Assembly (NCBI GenBank): GCA_947074205.1
Contig: CAMTOQ010000018.1
Span: 1 to 58,373, forward strand
Direction of reading: 5' to 3'
DNA from: an uncultured Bacteroides sp.
GTDB taxonomy: Bacteria; Bacteroidota; Bacteroidia; Bacteroidales; Bacteroidaceae
Length of the DNA: 58,373 nucleotides
The stretch's first letter is position 1. Each line of letters starts with the position of its first letter. Under the pieces are notes generated by a model, which was not told the DNA's origin, did no database searches, and saw only the letters and a program-made list of their open reading frames with translations. Of the stretch, positions 45,134 to 54,727 are shown piece after piece. Made by a program: the position numbers and the translations under genes.

Positions 45134-46501
45134 ATGGCGAAAGAGAAGACTGTATATGTTTGCAGCAACTGTGGACAAGATTCACCAAAATGGCAAGGCA
45201 AATGCCCCTCGTGTGGCGAATGGAACACATTTGTCGAAGAGATAATACGTAAAGAGGCCAGCAACCGCCGACCTGTATCGGGTATCGAAACCAGCAAACC
45301 CAAACCACTGACACTACATGAGATTAAGGCGGATGATGAACCACGCATCAACTTGCACGATGCAGAACTAAACAGAGTGCTGGGTGGTGGATTGGTACCG
45401 GGATCATTGGTGCTGATTGGCGGGGAACCGGGGATTGGGAAATCTACCTTGGTGCTACAAACTGTGCTTCGCATACCGGACAAACGTATCTTATATGTAT
45501 CGGGCGAAGAGAGTGCACGCCAGCTAAAACTACGTGCCGACCGCTTGTCGCACACTTCATCGGACTGTCTTATCGTTTGCGAAACATCTCTTGAACAGAT
45601 ATACACGCACATCAAGAACACCAAACCCGAACTGGTGATTATCGACTCTATACAGACCATATCGACCGAAAACATAGAATCATCACCGGGTAGCATCGCA
45701 CAAGTTCGCGAATGCTCGGCCTCTATTTTGCGTTTCGCAAAAGAGACGCACACACCTGTGTTGCTGATTGGTCATATCAATAAGGAAGGAAGCATTGCCG
45801 GCCCTAAAGTGTTAGAACATATTGTAGACACGGTGCTTCAGTTCGAAGGCGACCAACACTATATGTATCGCATTTTGCGTAGCATCAAAAACCGTTTCGG
45901 TAGTACAGCCGAACTAGGTATCTACGAGATGCGCCAAGATGGTCTCCGCGAAGTGAGCAACCCATCGGAACTGCTGCTATCGCAAGATCACGAAGGGATG
46001 AGTGGCATCGCTATAGCCTCGGCCATCGAAGGGGTGCGCCCATTCCTGATTGAGACACAAGCACTGGTGAGCTCGGCTGTCTATGGCAACCCTCAACGTT
46101 CGGCTACCGGATTCGACATCCGCCGTATGAATATGTTGCTGGCTGTGTTGGAGAAACGTGTAGGTTTTAAGCTGGGACAAAAAGATGTATTTCTCAACAT
46201 TGCCGGAGGTTTGAAGGTAAACGACCCCGCTATCGACTTAGCGGTAATCAGCGCCATCTTATCTTCAAACATGGATACGGAGATTGAGTCGGATGTATGC
46301 ATGGCGGGCGAAGTGGGTTTGTCGGGTGAGATTCGCCCTGTCAACCGCATAGAGCAACGCATTGGCGAAGCGGAGAAGTTGGGCTTTAAGCGCTTTATCT
46401 TACCAAAATACAATATGCAGGGGCTTAACACTAAGAAGCTGAAGATTGAACTTATTCCTGTGCGTAAGGTGGAAGAAGCCTTCCGTGCACTTTTTGGATA
46501 G
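45134..46501 (+). CDS. radA: DNA repair protein RadA
   Basis: A 455-residue RecA-like helicase that promotes branch migration in recombination. The N-terminal zinc finger has Cys10, Cys13, Cys24 and Cys27 (CSNCGQDSPKWQGKCPSCG). Walker A is GGEPGIGKST with Lys103. The RadA-specific KNRFGS motif is at 252-257. The C-terminus is the Lon-protease-like domain (NIAGGLKVNDPAIDLAV). The lipoprotein gene follows after 24 bases and may be co-transcribed. Confidence 0.98.
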   Translation: MAKEKTVYVCSNCGQDSPKWQGKCPSCGEWNTFVEEIIRKEASNRRPVSGIETSKPKPLTLHEIKADDEPRINLHDAELNRVLGGGLVPGSLVLIGGEPGIGKSTLVLQTVLRIPDKRILYVSGEESARQLKLRADRLSHTSSDCLIVCETSLEQIYTHIKNTKPELVIIDSIQTISTENIESSPGSIAQVRECSASILRFAKETHTPVLLIGHINKEGSIAGPKVLEHIVDTVLQFEGDQHYMYRILRSIKNRFGSTAELGIYEMRQDGLREVSNPSELLLSQDHEGMSGIAIASAIEGVRPFLIETQALVSSAVYGNPQRSATGFDIRRMNMLLAVLEKRVGFKLGQKDVFLNIAGGLKVNDPAIDLAVISAILSSNMDTEIESDVCMAGEVGLSGEIRPVNRIEQRIGEAEKLGFKRFILPKYNMQGLNTKKLKIELIPVRKVEEAFRALFG

Positions 46502-46525
46502 TATTATTAACACAATTATAAATCT

Positions 46526-48382
46526 ATGAAGAAACTTTACTATTTACTACTATTACTATGCCTTAGCGTAGCGAGCTGCGATATGCCGCTTAGCGAAGAC
46601 TATGTGCAGCCTATTATGGCCGAAGAAGACGTGCCTATTTCTGTGGCTTTGAACGTTAACTGGGAGAACAATGCCATCCTATTGAATGGGTGGGACATTG
46701 CCATCCCCTACTCTTTCTCGGCTCATGGCAAGTCTATTGTCTCTATCGATATGACACTAGCAGGTAGAACCGTGACGGAGCATAAGGCTAACGGTGTGGT
46801 TTATTTCTATCCAGAAGATCTTCCTGACGGATACTACACATTAGATTGCAGTATCATTATCAAGAGTGGCACAGGTAGTTTGGCCGACGAACTGGAGGCA
46901 GAATATTACGGATTTCAATTCTCAATACCGGTGCTAATGGTCAAAGATTATCAGCCAAAAAACCGCATTCGTCAATCTACAAATAATGATGGTAATCTAG
47001 TGTTGGAGTGGGATGAGCCGCAATCGGAACATCTGGAGGTGGAAAACTATACGATTTACGTTTCGGACAATCATAACCTTGAGACAATCACTATTCCAAA
47101 CGGAACCGCAATGTATGTGGATAAGAACTATGTCGGACAAGAGGCCACCTATAGCGTACAAGCCAATCTAAAAGATAAATTCACAGACGAGCGTCTCTTC
47201 TGGCAGATCGATTCATACAAAATGGATTTGCAGATAAAGCTTACACAAAAACAGATGGCCAACGGAAGTCGAGTGATAGAGTGGGAAAATCCTTTTCACA
47301 GCATCGCAAAAGTAGAGATGCTGGATTTACTGCCTAATGCTGTTCTGGAAGATGGAAGACTGACCCTAAAGCCTGAAGCATTGGGCGAAAACGACTGGGA
47401 CAAAACTTTAAGCATAAAGATTAGCTTTGTCTATCCTAATGACCCCACTAAACAGCTCTACCAAGAAAGAGTAGAAGTTCCGTTATACGCCCACAAACTG
47501 ATAGATGATAGCTTTAGCGATTTTCACTATAACGTCCATGAAAAGACAATCTATGCAGTGGCACAAAATGAGTTAAGGAGTTTCAGGGAAGACAGTTATG
47601 AACTGATTCAAAAGAAAAAGTTAAACACTTACTATTCGGCAGAGTTTTGCACATCACCCAACTCATCGCGAGTAGCAACCTACACCACATCAGAGAACAA
47701 TCAATCGGGCAACGATTACCTAGTAGTATATAAGGATAGTAACCTTGAAGAACTTTGGCGAAAGCCCTGTCTTGACAAACGCTATAATGGCACAAACAGA
47801 CAGAGCATTTTCTTGACTACCGACAATAGGTTGGTCTATTTTGCCAATCGCGACTCTGGTATCTACGCTGTAGTGCTAAACGCTTTGACTGGCGATAAGG
47901 AAACGGAATTCCTTTTGGAAGCTGATTCTTACATCTACGAAATGGCAATATCGCCAGATGGCAAGAAACTTTGCTACAACGAAGGACATCAGGTTTATAT
48001 TTTAGATTTAGATAATTACCAAGTAAATGGGCGCCACATCTTAATGGAAGGGTATATGAGGCAATGCTTCTTCAATATCAATCGCCCTACCGAGATAGCT
48101 ACAACCAATAACGTGGATAACAGTATTACCTACTGGGATATGGATAGCCGCGAGAAACTTCGTACAATATTACCTAGTAACTCGGCACAAATGGTGAAAA
48201 TAGATATATATACAGGTAACCTGCTATTGAGCAACAACCCTAAACTCTATGTGGCTTCGGGCGAAGATGGTTCTATACTATTTGAGACCTATGGACAAGA
48301 CTACTCTTTGTCGTTTATTAATAATCACTTGGGGTCGTATGACGGGCTAATCATCAATCTAAATAATTACAAGACAAAATGA
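46526..48382 (+). CDS. Lipoprotein of unknown function with probable beta-propeller C-terminus
   Basis: A 618-residue lipoprotein (Cys19 in VASCDMP). I do not recognise a named family. The first about 300 residues look like three or more beta-sandwich (fibronectin or Ig-like) domains (NLVLEWDEPQSEHLEVENYTIYVS). From about 330 on, WD40/TolB-like repeats appear (MAISPDGKKLCYNEGHQVYILDLDN, then ITYWDMDSREKLRTI). The stop overlaps the ATG of the next gene (ATGA), so this protein and the outer-membrane barrel are translated together and probably act together at the outer membrane. Confidence 0.8.
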   Translation: MKKLYYLLLLLCLSVASCDMPLSEDYVQPIMAEEDVPISVALNVNWENNAILLNGWDIAIPYSFSAHGKSIVSIDMTLAGRTVTEHKANGVVYFYPEDLPDGYYTLDCSIIIKSGTGSLADELEAEYYGFQFSIPVLMVKDYQPKNRIRQSTNNDGNLVLEWDEPQSEHLEVENYTIYVSDNHNLETITIPNGTAMYVDKNYVGQEATYSVQANLKDKFTDERLFWQIDSYKMDLQIKLTQKQMANGSRVIEWENPFHSIAKVEMLDLLPNAVLEDGRLTLKPEALGENDWDKTLSIKISFVYPNDPTKQLYQERVEVPLYAHKLIDDSFSDFHYNVHEKTIYAVAQNELRSFREDSYELIQKKKLNTYYSAEFCTSPNSSRVATYTTSENNQSGNDYLVVYKDSNLEELWRKPCLDKRYNGTNRQSIFLTTDNRLVYFANRDSGIYAVVLNALTGDKETEFLLEADSYIYEMAISPDGKKLCYNEGHQVYILDLDNYQVNGRHILMEGYMRQCFFNINRPTEIATTNNVDNSITYWDMDSREKLRTILPSNSAQMVKIDIYTGNLLLSNNPKLYVASGEDGSILFETYGQDYSLSFINNHLGSYDGLIINLNNYKTK

Positions 48383-49062
48383 AGAAATTAATTATAACTT
48401 TGTTGGCTGTAGTGGCCGTATCGGCCCTACAAGGTCAACGCGTGTTTTTAGAATACAATCTGGGCTATGGCACATTTGGCATGAGCGAAATGCGACATAT
48501 GCTACTCGAGACTGAAAGTGCGGTGAAAGGAATGAAGATTACTGACGACTTCCCCGGCTACCTCACTCAAGAGGTGAAAGTGGGTGTAAGCTATGACCGC
48601 TGGGATGCCGGTGTGCAGTTTGGCTACCTTGCTACAGGCGGAAAGAAGTCGCTAGCCGATTACTCGGGAAGCTACAAAAACGAGATACGCAACAAGGGTT
48701 TTAAAACTGGGGTATTCGCTCGCTACTGCCTACTTGGTGCCGACTATAACTTGAAACTTTATGGTCAACTAGGTGTAGGTACTATATTTACCCGCTCAAA
48801 ACTGACCGACGAGATAGTGTTGAACAACGCTGGCATCGAAGAGAAAGAAGATCTGAAGATTAATAGCGTGAACCTATTTCTTCAACCAGCGTTAGTTATT
48901 CAATACCATATCATCCCTGCTTTGGCTGTGCAAGCTCAAGTGGGTTATGAGTGGTCGCCCTATAAAGGGAATATGAAATACGAAGGCAACAAGCTAGCCT
49001 TCAATGCAGACTGGGACGGTCTGCGCACCAGCATAGGTCTGGTGGTCTACCTAAACAATTAA
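48379..49062 (+). CDS. Outer-membrane beta-barrel protein of unknown function
   Basis: A 227-residue protein with a signal peptide ending near LQGQ. Alternating hydrophobic strands with frequent aromatic and Gly residues follow (VFLEYNLGYGTFG, VKVGVSYDRWDAGVQFGYLATGG, LKLYGQLGVGTIFTRS, LRTSIGLVVYLNN with an aromatic-rich C-terminal strand region). This fits an 8-10 strand porin-like barrel of the OmpW/PorT-like kind. Its start codon overlaps the stop of the preceding lipoprotein gene. The two may form an outer-membrane complex. No function can be assigned. Confidence 0.8.
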   Translation: MKKLIITLLAVVAVSALQGQRVFLEYNLGYGTFGMSEMRHMLLETESAVKGMKITDDFPGYLTQEVKVGVSYDRWDAGVQFGYLATGGKKSLADYSGSYKNEIRNKGFKTGVFARYCLLGADYNLKLYGQLGVGTIFTRSKLTDEIVLNNAGIEEKEDLKINSVNLFLQPALVIQYHIIPALAVQAQVGYEWSPYKGNMKYEGNKLAFNADWDGLRTSIGLVVYLNN

Positions 49063-49070
49063 CAAGAACA

Positions 49071-50660
49071 ATGATACAAGAATTCCAACTTAAAGTAACG
49101 CCCGAAGTGGCAGCCAACGAACAACGTCTGAAAGAGTTTATCCAATACGAAAAAGGGATAGCTCCTTCGGAGGTCACTGCTATTCGCATCCTGAAACGGA
49201 ACATCGATGCCCGTCAGCGCACAGTATACATCAACCTTAATGTGCGTCTATATATCAACGAGATTCCCCATGATGAGGAGTTCCCGGTGATAGACTATCC
49301 ACAGGTGGAAGATAAACCACAGGTAGTGGTGGTGGGTGCCGGTCCCGGTGGCTACTTCGCAGCTTTGCGCTTAATAGAGTTGGGATTGCGCCCCATTGTA
49401 GTGGAGCGTGGCAAGAACGTACGCGACCGTAAAGTAGACATTGCACTTATCAGCCGCGAGCATACTGTGAATCCTGAATCTAACTATAGTTTTGGTGAGG
49501 GCGGAGCCGGTGCTTACTCGGACGGTAAGCTGTATACGAGAAGTAAAAAAAGAGGTAATACGGAGAAGATAATGCAGGTGTTCTGTCAGCATGGCGCCTC
49601 TACCTCTATCTTGGTAGACGCCCATCCTCATATCGGCACAGACAAACTGCCCCGCGTCATTGAGAGTATGCGCGAGACCATCATCCGCTGTGGTGGTGAG
49701 GTGCACTTCGAAACACGTATGGATGCAATTATCATAGAGAATAGTGAAGTGAAGGGTATTCAGACCGATACAGGCAAAGCCTTTATGGGTCCTGTGATAT
49801 TGGCAACAGGTCACTCGGCTCGCGATGTCTATCGCTGGCTGGCTAATAACAATGTGACGCTTGAGGCCAAAGGCATTGCTGTAGGTGTACGCTTGGAGCA
49901 CCCTGCTAAGCTGATCGATCAAATTCAATATCATAATAAAGAAGGAAGAGGGAAATATCTGCCTGCCGCGGAGTATAATTTTGTAACACAGGTAGAGGGG
50001 CGTGGAGTATATAGCTTCTGTATGTGCCCTGGTGGATTTGTAGTGCCTGCTGCTAGTGGTCCAGAGCAGGTGGTGGTCAACGGTATGTCGCCATCCAATC
50101 GTGGTTCGCGTTGGAGCAACTCGGGCATGGTGGTAGAGATTCAACCCGACGACTTAGCCAGCAAGGAACTACAAGTATCCGGTGAGGAGATGGCTGCAGA
50201 ACATCCTGTTCTACAAATGCTCAATTTCCAAGAAGCTTTGGAACGCCAATGTTGGTTGCAAGGTGGCCGCACGCAAGTTGCTCCAGCCCAACGAATGGAA
50301 GATTTTACACGTAGAAAACTAAGTGCCGATTTACCGGAAACGTCTTATAGCCCCGGATTAATTGCTTCGCCACTCCATTTCTGGATGCCGGAGTTTATCA
50401 CCAAACGTCTATCGCAGGGCTTCCAGCACTTCGGACGCTCGCGTCGTGGGTTCTTAACCAATCAGGCTACTATGATTGGAGTGGAAACTCGCACATCAGC
50501 CCCCGTGCGTATCACTAGAGATCGCGAAACATTAGAGCACATCACCGTGAAGGGTCTCTTCCCATGTGGCGAAGGTGCCGGCTATGCAGGTGGTATTGTT
50601 TCAGCCGGTGTTGACGGAGAACGTTGCGCCGAAGCTGTAGCTAGTTTCATCAATAGATAA
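49071..50660 (+). CDS. FAD-dependent dehydrogenase of the COG2509 type
   Basis: A 529-residue flavoprotein. An N-terminal domain of about 80 residues (FQLKVTPEVAANEQRLKEFI) precedes the dinucleotide-binding VVVVGAGPGGYFAALRLIELG (84-104). The family-specific SNYSFGEGGAGAYSDGKLYTR and ATGHSARDVYRWL follow, and the C-terminal FAD contact is GLFPCGEGAGYAGGIVSAGVDG. These proteins are widespread but their substrate is unknown. It follows the barrel gene by 8 bases and precedes the LuxR-type regulator by 12, so an operon from radA to the regulator is possible. Confidence 0.9.
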   Translation: MIQEFQLKVTPEVAANEQRLKEFIQYEKGIAPSEVTAIRILKRNIDARQRTVYINLNVRLYINEIPHDEEFPVIDYPQVEDKPQVVVVGAGPGGYFAALRLIELGLRPIVVERGKNVRDRKVDIALISREHTVNPESNYSFGEGGAGAYSDGKLYTRSKKRGNTEKIMQVFCQHGASTSILVDAHPHIGTDKLPRVIESMRETIIRCGGEVHFETRMDAIIIENSEVKGIQTDTGKAFMGPVILATGHSARDVYRWLANNNVTLEAKGIAVGVRLEHPAKLIDQIQYHNKEGRGKYLPAAEYNFVTQVEGRGVYSFCMCPGGFVVPAASGPEQVVVNGMSPSNRGSRWSNSGMVVEIQPDDLASKELQVSGEEMAAEHPVLQMLNFQEALERQCWLQGGRTQVAPAQRMEDFTRRKLSADLPETSYSPGLIASPLHFWMPEFITKRLSQGFQHFGRSRRGFLTNQATMIGVETRTSAPVRITRDRETLEHITVKGLFPCGEGAGYAGGIVSAGVDGERCAEAVASFINR

Positions 50661-50672
50661 CACTCGACATAG

Positions 50673-51269
50673 ATGATGAGACACAAACCTGAAATAGCAA
50701 TAATCGACTCCAACACACTCAGCGCCTTAGGATTGCAAAGCATCCTAGAGGAGCTGATCCCTATGGCAGTGATACGTACTTTCGGTTCATTCGAAACACT
50801 AATAGACGATACACCCGATATGTATGCACACTATTTTGTGTCGGCTCACATCTATGTGGAACATGTGCATTTCTTCTTGCAAAGACGCAAAAAGACCATA
50901 GTAATGGCAGGTGATAGTCAACCGTTCCAATTGTCGGAGGTGCCTATTCTAAATATCTATCAGAGTAAAGAGGAGTTGGTGAAGCAGATATTAAAACTTC
51001 ACCAACAGGCTCACCACAAAGGCAACCCACCCGAGGCCATACCGCCTCGAAGGGTGTTAGAGCACGAATTATCTGCACGCGAGATAGAAGTACTAGTACT
51101 CATCACGAAGGGACTTATCAACAAAGAGATTGCTGACAAACTAAATATTAGTCTGACTACCGTAATTACTCATCGCAAGAACATCACGGACAAGTTGGGA
51201 ATTAAGTCTGTGTCGGGACTAACCATTTATGCCGTTATGAACGGTTATGTGGAAGCCGACCGCATATAA
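50673..51269 (+). CDS. LuxR/NarL-type regulator with degenerate receiver domain
   Basis: A 198-residue DNA-binding protein. The C-terminal helix-turn-helix is clear (ELSAREIEVLVLITKGLINKEIADKLNISLTTVITHRKNI, 132-171). The N-terminal part has the outline of a receiver (IAIIDSNTLSALGLQSILEEL). The site where the phosphorylated Asp should lie reads YFVSAHIYVE with no acid, and no kinase gene is adjacent. It may bind a ligand or act unphosphorylated. It is directly upstream of a TonB-dependent receptor gene, a likely target. Confidence 0.85.
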   Translation: MMRHKPEIAIIDSNTLSALGLQSILEELIPMAVIRTFGSFETLIDDTPDMYAHYFVSAHIYVEHVHFFLQRRKKTIVMAGDSQPFQLSEVPILNIYQSKEELVKQILKLHQQAHHKGNPPEAIPPRRVLEHELSAREIEVLVLITKGLINKEIADKLNISLTTVITHRKNITDKLGIKSVSGLTIYAVMNGYVEADRI

Positions 51270-51338
51270 ATCATAATAAATGAGGATTGATTGTTAGAAA
51301 GGTTTAACGTTACTTTGCAGCACTAAAATAACGTAAGA

Positions 51339-53762
51339 ATGAAGAAAAGAAGTTTTCTGTTTACAACGGCCTTATTATCTCTATGTACTATCTGGGCCGA
51401 TGAATTGCCACAAGACTCTATTAAAGTAATAGATGTGGAAGAGGTGTTGGTAATTGGTACCCCAAAAGAAAACCGCAAGATGCGTGAGCTTCCTGCGGCT
51501 GTGACGTTGCTTTCTCAAAAAGATATGCGTGGCAATCAAGTCAACTCCATTAAGAGCTTGAATGCATTGGTGCCTAGCATATATATACCCGACTATGGTT
51601 CAAAACTGACTTCGGCCATCTATATCCGCGGTGTGGGTTCCCGCATCAATACTCCGTCAGTGGGGCTTTATGTAGACAATGTACCCTATATCGACAAGTC
51701 GGCTTTCGACTTCAACTATTCCGACATCGAACGAATAGACGTACTCCGCGGTCCACAAGCCACCCTTTATGGACGCAACACCATGGGCGGATTGATTCGT
51801 GTTCACACCAAATCACCATTTAGCTACCAAGGAACAGATATAAAGTTAGGTGCTGCTACTTATGGCACCTATAATGCTTCGCTAACTCACTACCACCGCA
51901 TTTCAGAAAGATTTGCCTTCTCGGTAGGTGGATTCTACGAACATGCCAACGGATTCTTTAAAAACACAGCCCTCAATGACAAAAAGGTGGATTGGCTCAA
52001 CTCCGGTGGTGGACGCATAAGAAGCATCTTCTTACCGTCGGAAAATGTGAAGTTAGACTTCAACGTGAGCTACGAATACAACAAGCAAGGTGGCTACCCC
52101 TACATCTATACCGGTAAAGTTTTTCTTGCCGACGGAGAAACGGATCCACGCCAAGATAAGATTGGTAAGATATCTTATAATGATGAAAGCACCTATCGCC
52201 GCAACCTTTTCAATGCCAACCTCAATGTGGTGTATCAAGGTAAGAACTACATCTTCAATGCAGTGACTGGTTACCAGTATTTGAACGATCGTATGTTTCT
52301 AGACCAAGACTTCACGGAGAAAGATATATTCAACCTAGACCAAAGACAGAAGCTCAATGTACTATCCGAAGAGATTGTATTCAAAGCAAAACCCGGCACT
52401 TGGTGGGAATGGACAGTGGGAGCATTTGGTTTCTACCAATGGCTAAAGACTACAGGCCCGGTGACATTTAAGGGAGATGGTGTAGAAACTATGATTCAGG
52501 ATAATATCAATAATAATATCCCCAATCTCGGCCCTATGGGTACGATGGGTGTTGATATAACGACACGTCCACTCTATATTAGTGGGGATTTCGATACGCC
52601 TATCTTTAACAGTGCCATCTTTCATCAATCTATCTTTAGATTGGCACCAGGATTTACAGCTACAGTTGGTTTGCGACTTGACTATGAGAAAACGTCAATG
52701 AACTACAACTCTGCTACTCAGATGGACTACTATTTTAATATGGAGAGCCGCATGTTGCCAGCTCCTATTAAGGAGGCACTAAGTGTATCACCTGCCTTAA
52801 AAGGCAAGTTCAACAATGACTACTTACAGCTCTTACCCAAGTTTGCACTGCAGTATGAATGGAAACAGGGAAGCAATGTTTATGGAACTATCTCGCGAGG
52901 ATATCGCTCTGGAGGGTATAACGTACAAATGTTTTCCGATCTTATTCAGACCTCAATGCAGAACGCTATGAAGGGACAGATTAAAGAGACAATTACTAAC
53001 ATATTCGATAATATGCAAGGAATGCCTCCGTCGGTGATAGAAGGTATTTTGGGTAATATACCGGGAGCCGGTCCTGAACCCGACGTAAAGGCTGCTACCA
53101 TCTACAAGCCAGAATACACTTGGAACTATGAGATAGGAGCCCGTCTCAACATGTTTGATAATCGCTTAGTGGCAGACGCTGCTGTCTACTACATGGATAC
53201 TCGCGACCAACAGGTAGCTAAATTCGTAGAAAGTGGATTAGGTCGTATCACTACCAATGCAGGGAAAAGCCATAGTTATGGCTTCGAGGCAACACTTCGT
53301 GCTATCATTACAACTGGTTTAAGTGTACATACTAACTATGGCTACACACGTGCCACATTCCGCGATTATGAGACAAATGAGAAAATAGATGGCGAACTAC
53401 AAACTATAGACTACTCCGGCAACTATGTCCCATTTGTTCCCAAGCACACACTTAGCGTTGGAGGACAGTATATTTGGAGCTTAGCCAAACGATGCAATTG
53501 GTTGGACCGCATACAGTTCAATCTAAACTACAATGCAGCAGGCCGCATCTACTGGAACGAGAGCAACAATGCTAGCCAATCGTTCTACGGTACACTAGAC
53601 GGTCGCATTAGTTTTGAGAAGAGCAAAGGTTCTATAGCCTTGTGGGCACGTAATGCACTCGACAAGAACTATCAAACCTTCTATTTTGAATCAATGGGAA
53701 ATGGTTTTATGCAACGAGGACGCCCACGACAGTTTGGGGTAGAGATTCGCTGTAACTTCTAA
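51339..53762 (+). CDS. TonB-dependent receptor, probably for an iron or cofactor complex
   Basis: An 807-residue receptor. The signal peptide ends near TIWAD. There is a TonB-box-like EEVLVIGTP stretch and a plug (about 45-165, YIRGVGSRINTPSVGLYVDNVPY, then VLRGPQATLYGRNTMGGLIRVHT). The barrel ends in RQFGVEIRCNF. It lacks the SusC-type N-domain and has no SusD partner, so it is more like siderophore or cofactor receptors. One predicted surface loop (about 535-590) is unusually helical and Met/Ile-rich (MQNAMKGQIKETITNIFDNM). The stop codon overlaps the stop of the convergent channel gene by sharing CTAA. Cargo is unknown. Confidence 0.9.
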   Translation: MKKRSFLFTTALLSLCTIWADELPQDSIKVIDVEEVLVIGTPKENRKMRELPAAVTLLSQKDMRGNQVNSIKSLNALVPSIYIPDYGSKLTSAIYIRGVGSRINTPSVGLYVDNVPYIDKSAFDFNYSDIERIDVLRGPQATLYGRNTMGGLIRVHTKSPFSYQGTDIKLGAATYGTYNASLTHYHRISERFAFSVGGFYEHANGFFKNTALNDKKVDWLNSGGGRIRSIFLPSENVKLDFNVSYEYNKQGGYPYIYTGKVFLADGETDPRQDKIGKISYNDESTYRRNLFNANLNVVYQGKNYIFNAVTGYQYLNDRMFLDQDFTEKDIFNLDQRQKLNVLSEEIVFKAKPGTWWEWTVGAFGFYQWLKTTGPVTFKGDGVETMIQDNINNNIPNLGPMGTMGVDITTRPLYISGDFDTPIFNSAIFHQSIFRLAPGFTATVGLRLDYEKTSMNYNSATQMDYYFNMESRMLPAPIKEALSVSPALKGKFNNDYLQLLPKFALQYEWKQGSNVYGTISRGYRSGGYNVQMFSDLIQTSMQNAMKGQIKETITNIFDNMQGMPPSVIEGILGNIPGAGPEPDVKAATIYKPEYTWNYEIGARLNMFDNRLVADAAVYYMDTRDQQVAKFVESGLGRITTNAGKSHSYGFEATLRAIITTGLSVHTNYGYTRATFRDYETNEKIDGELQTIDYSGNYVPFVPKHTLSVGGQYIWSLAKRCNWLDRIQFNLNYNAAGRIYWNESNNASQSFYGTLDGRISFEKSKGSIALWARNALDKNYQTFYFESMGNGFMQRGRPRQFGVEIRCNF

Positions 53763-54565
53763 CTATTTGATGAATTATCAATATTTGTAGAATGTTGTGA
53801 GGAGGAGCTGGCTTTTGAGTCGGACTCCTCTTTTCTTTTATTCTTATCACTTGGATCTTCAGAGGACAAGAACTGATCTTCTCGATTGTTGGCACGTTGC
53901 ACCATATTTGTAATATAAACCGTAAAGATAGGAAACATTAGCATCCCCAACGCAGCTAACAACACTGATAGCGCTTTACCGGTAACCGTCATAGCAGTAA
54001 TATTTGAGCCCACTGTGGTAGCATCCATTAATGCCCACCATATAGCTTCTCCATATGACGTTACGAGAGGGTTTATTTTATGTTCCATCACATAAAAAGC
54101 TAAACTCGCAAAATAGATTGTAGAAAAAAGCATCATTGAATAGGTAATAAGTAGACGCGAGGCTTTGTTATAGGTCAACCAGCCAACTACAATCGATAAG
54201 GCATACCCTCCTCTAACCAACGGAATGAATCGAAGGAAATAGGTCAACTCGGGAGAAAAGTCCAAATGATAATAGGCTATAATATTCTGATAGGGAATTG
54301 CAATTAAGAAGAAGACAAATCTAGTACGAAGATAATTCCATTTACTACTCGACATGAAGAGTTCCAAGAAGAAATTGAAAAGGAACCATAAACATATCCA
54401 TAGTTGCACTGTCATGTAGGATGTCTGGGTATAGAAAGCAATTCCCTTAAAAGTGTCGATAGAGATGCTAAGTACCAAAAATAATGAAAGGATAAGTGTA
54501 ACGATATGAAGGAAGTTGTATATCGTCTTTTTTTGTAGTAGAAAGTCACTCAATGAAAAGTTCAT
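53759..54565 (-). CDS. Six-helix potassium-channel-like protein with non-canonical filter
   Basis: A 268-residue inner-membrane protein with the layout of a voltage-gated-like potassium channel. Hydrophobic segments lie near 18-37, 50-70, 82-100, 120-130, 138-160 and 195-222, with a pore loop at about 170-190. The selectivity filter reads TTVGSN (183-188), where typical potassium channels have TVGYG. The fourth segment carries few Arg residues (RFIPLVRGG). The last 40 residues are a polar Ser/Lys/Asp-rich tail. Its stop codon overlaps that of the receptor gene by 4 bases. Ion selectivity is uncertain. Confidence 0.8.
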   Translation of the reverse strand: MNFSLSDFLLQKKTIYNFLHIVTLILSLFLVLSISIDTFKGIAFYTQTSYMTVQLWICLWFLFNFFLELFMSSSKWNYLRTRFVFFLIAIPYQNIIAYYHLDFSPELTYFLRFIPLVRGGYALSIVVGWLTYNKASRLLITYSMMLFSTIYFASLAFYVMEHKINPLVTSYGEAIWWALMDATTVGSNITAMTVTGKALSVLLAALGMLMFPIFTVYITNMVQRANNREDQFLSSEDPSDKNKRKEESDSKASSSSQHSTNIDNSSNS

Positions 54566-54651
54566 ATCATTCTATTTAGTATGTTTAAACTATATAATAA
54601 CAGTTTATAAAGAACAATGAAAAATAACACTTTGTTTAAACTCGATAATTA

Positions 54652-54693
54652 CAAAAAAACTAGACTGACTATTGTACAAGTCAGCCTAGTTCT
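54652..54693 (-). terminator. Terminator after the malate dehydrogenase gene
   Basis: AACTAG and CTGACT in the left arm pair with AGTCAG and CTAGTT in the right, with one mismatch, around a short loop. On the minus strand a run of seven T follows. Confidence 0.88.
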
Positions 54694-54727
54694 ATAAATA
54701 TTACTAATACTAGTTTTTAGTAATAAT

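Noticed and set aside
45094..45753. A 219-codon open frame on the - strand
   Set aside because: It is antisense to radA, whose zinc finger and Walker motifs are plain.
49371..50144. A 257-codon open frame on the - strand
   Set aside because: It lies entirely inside the FAD dehydrogenase gene and its composition is that of a shadow frame.
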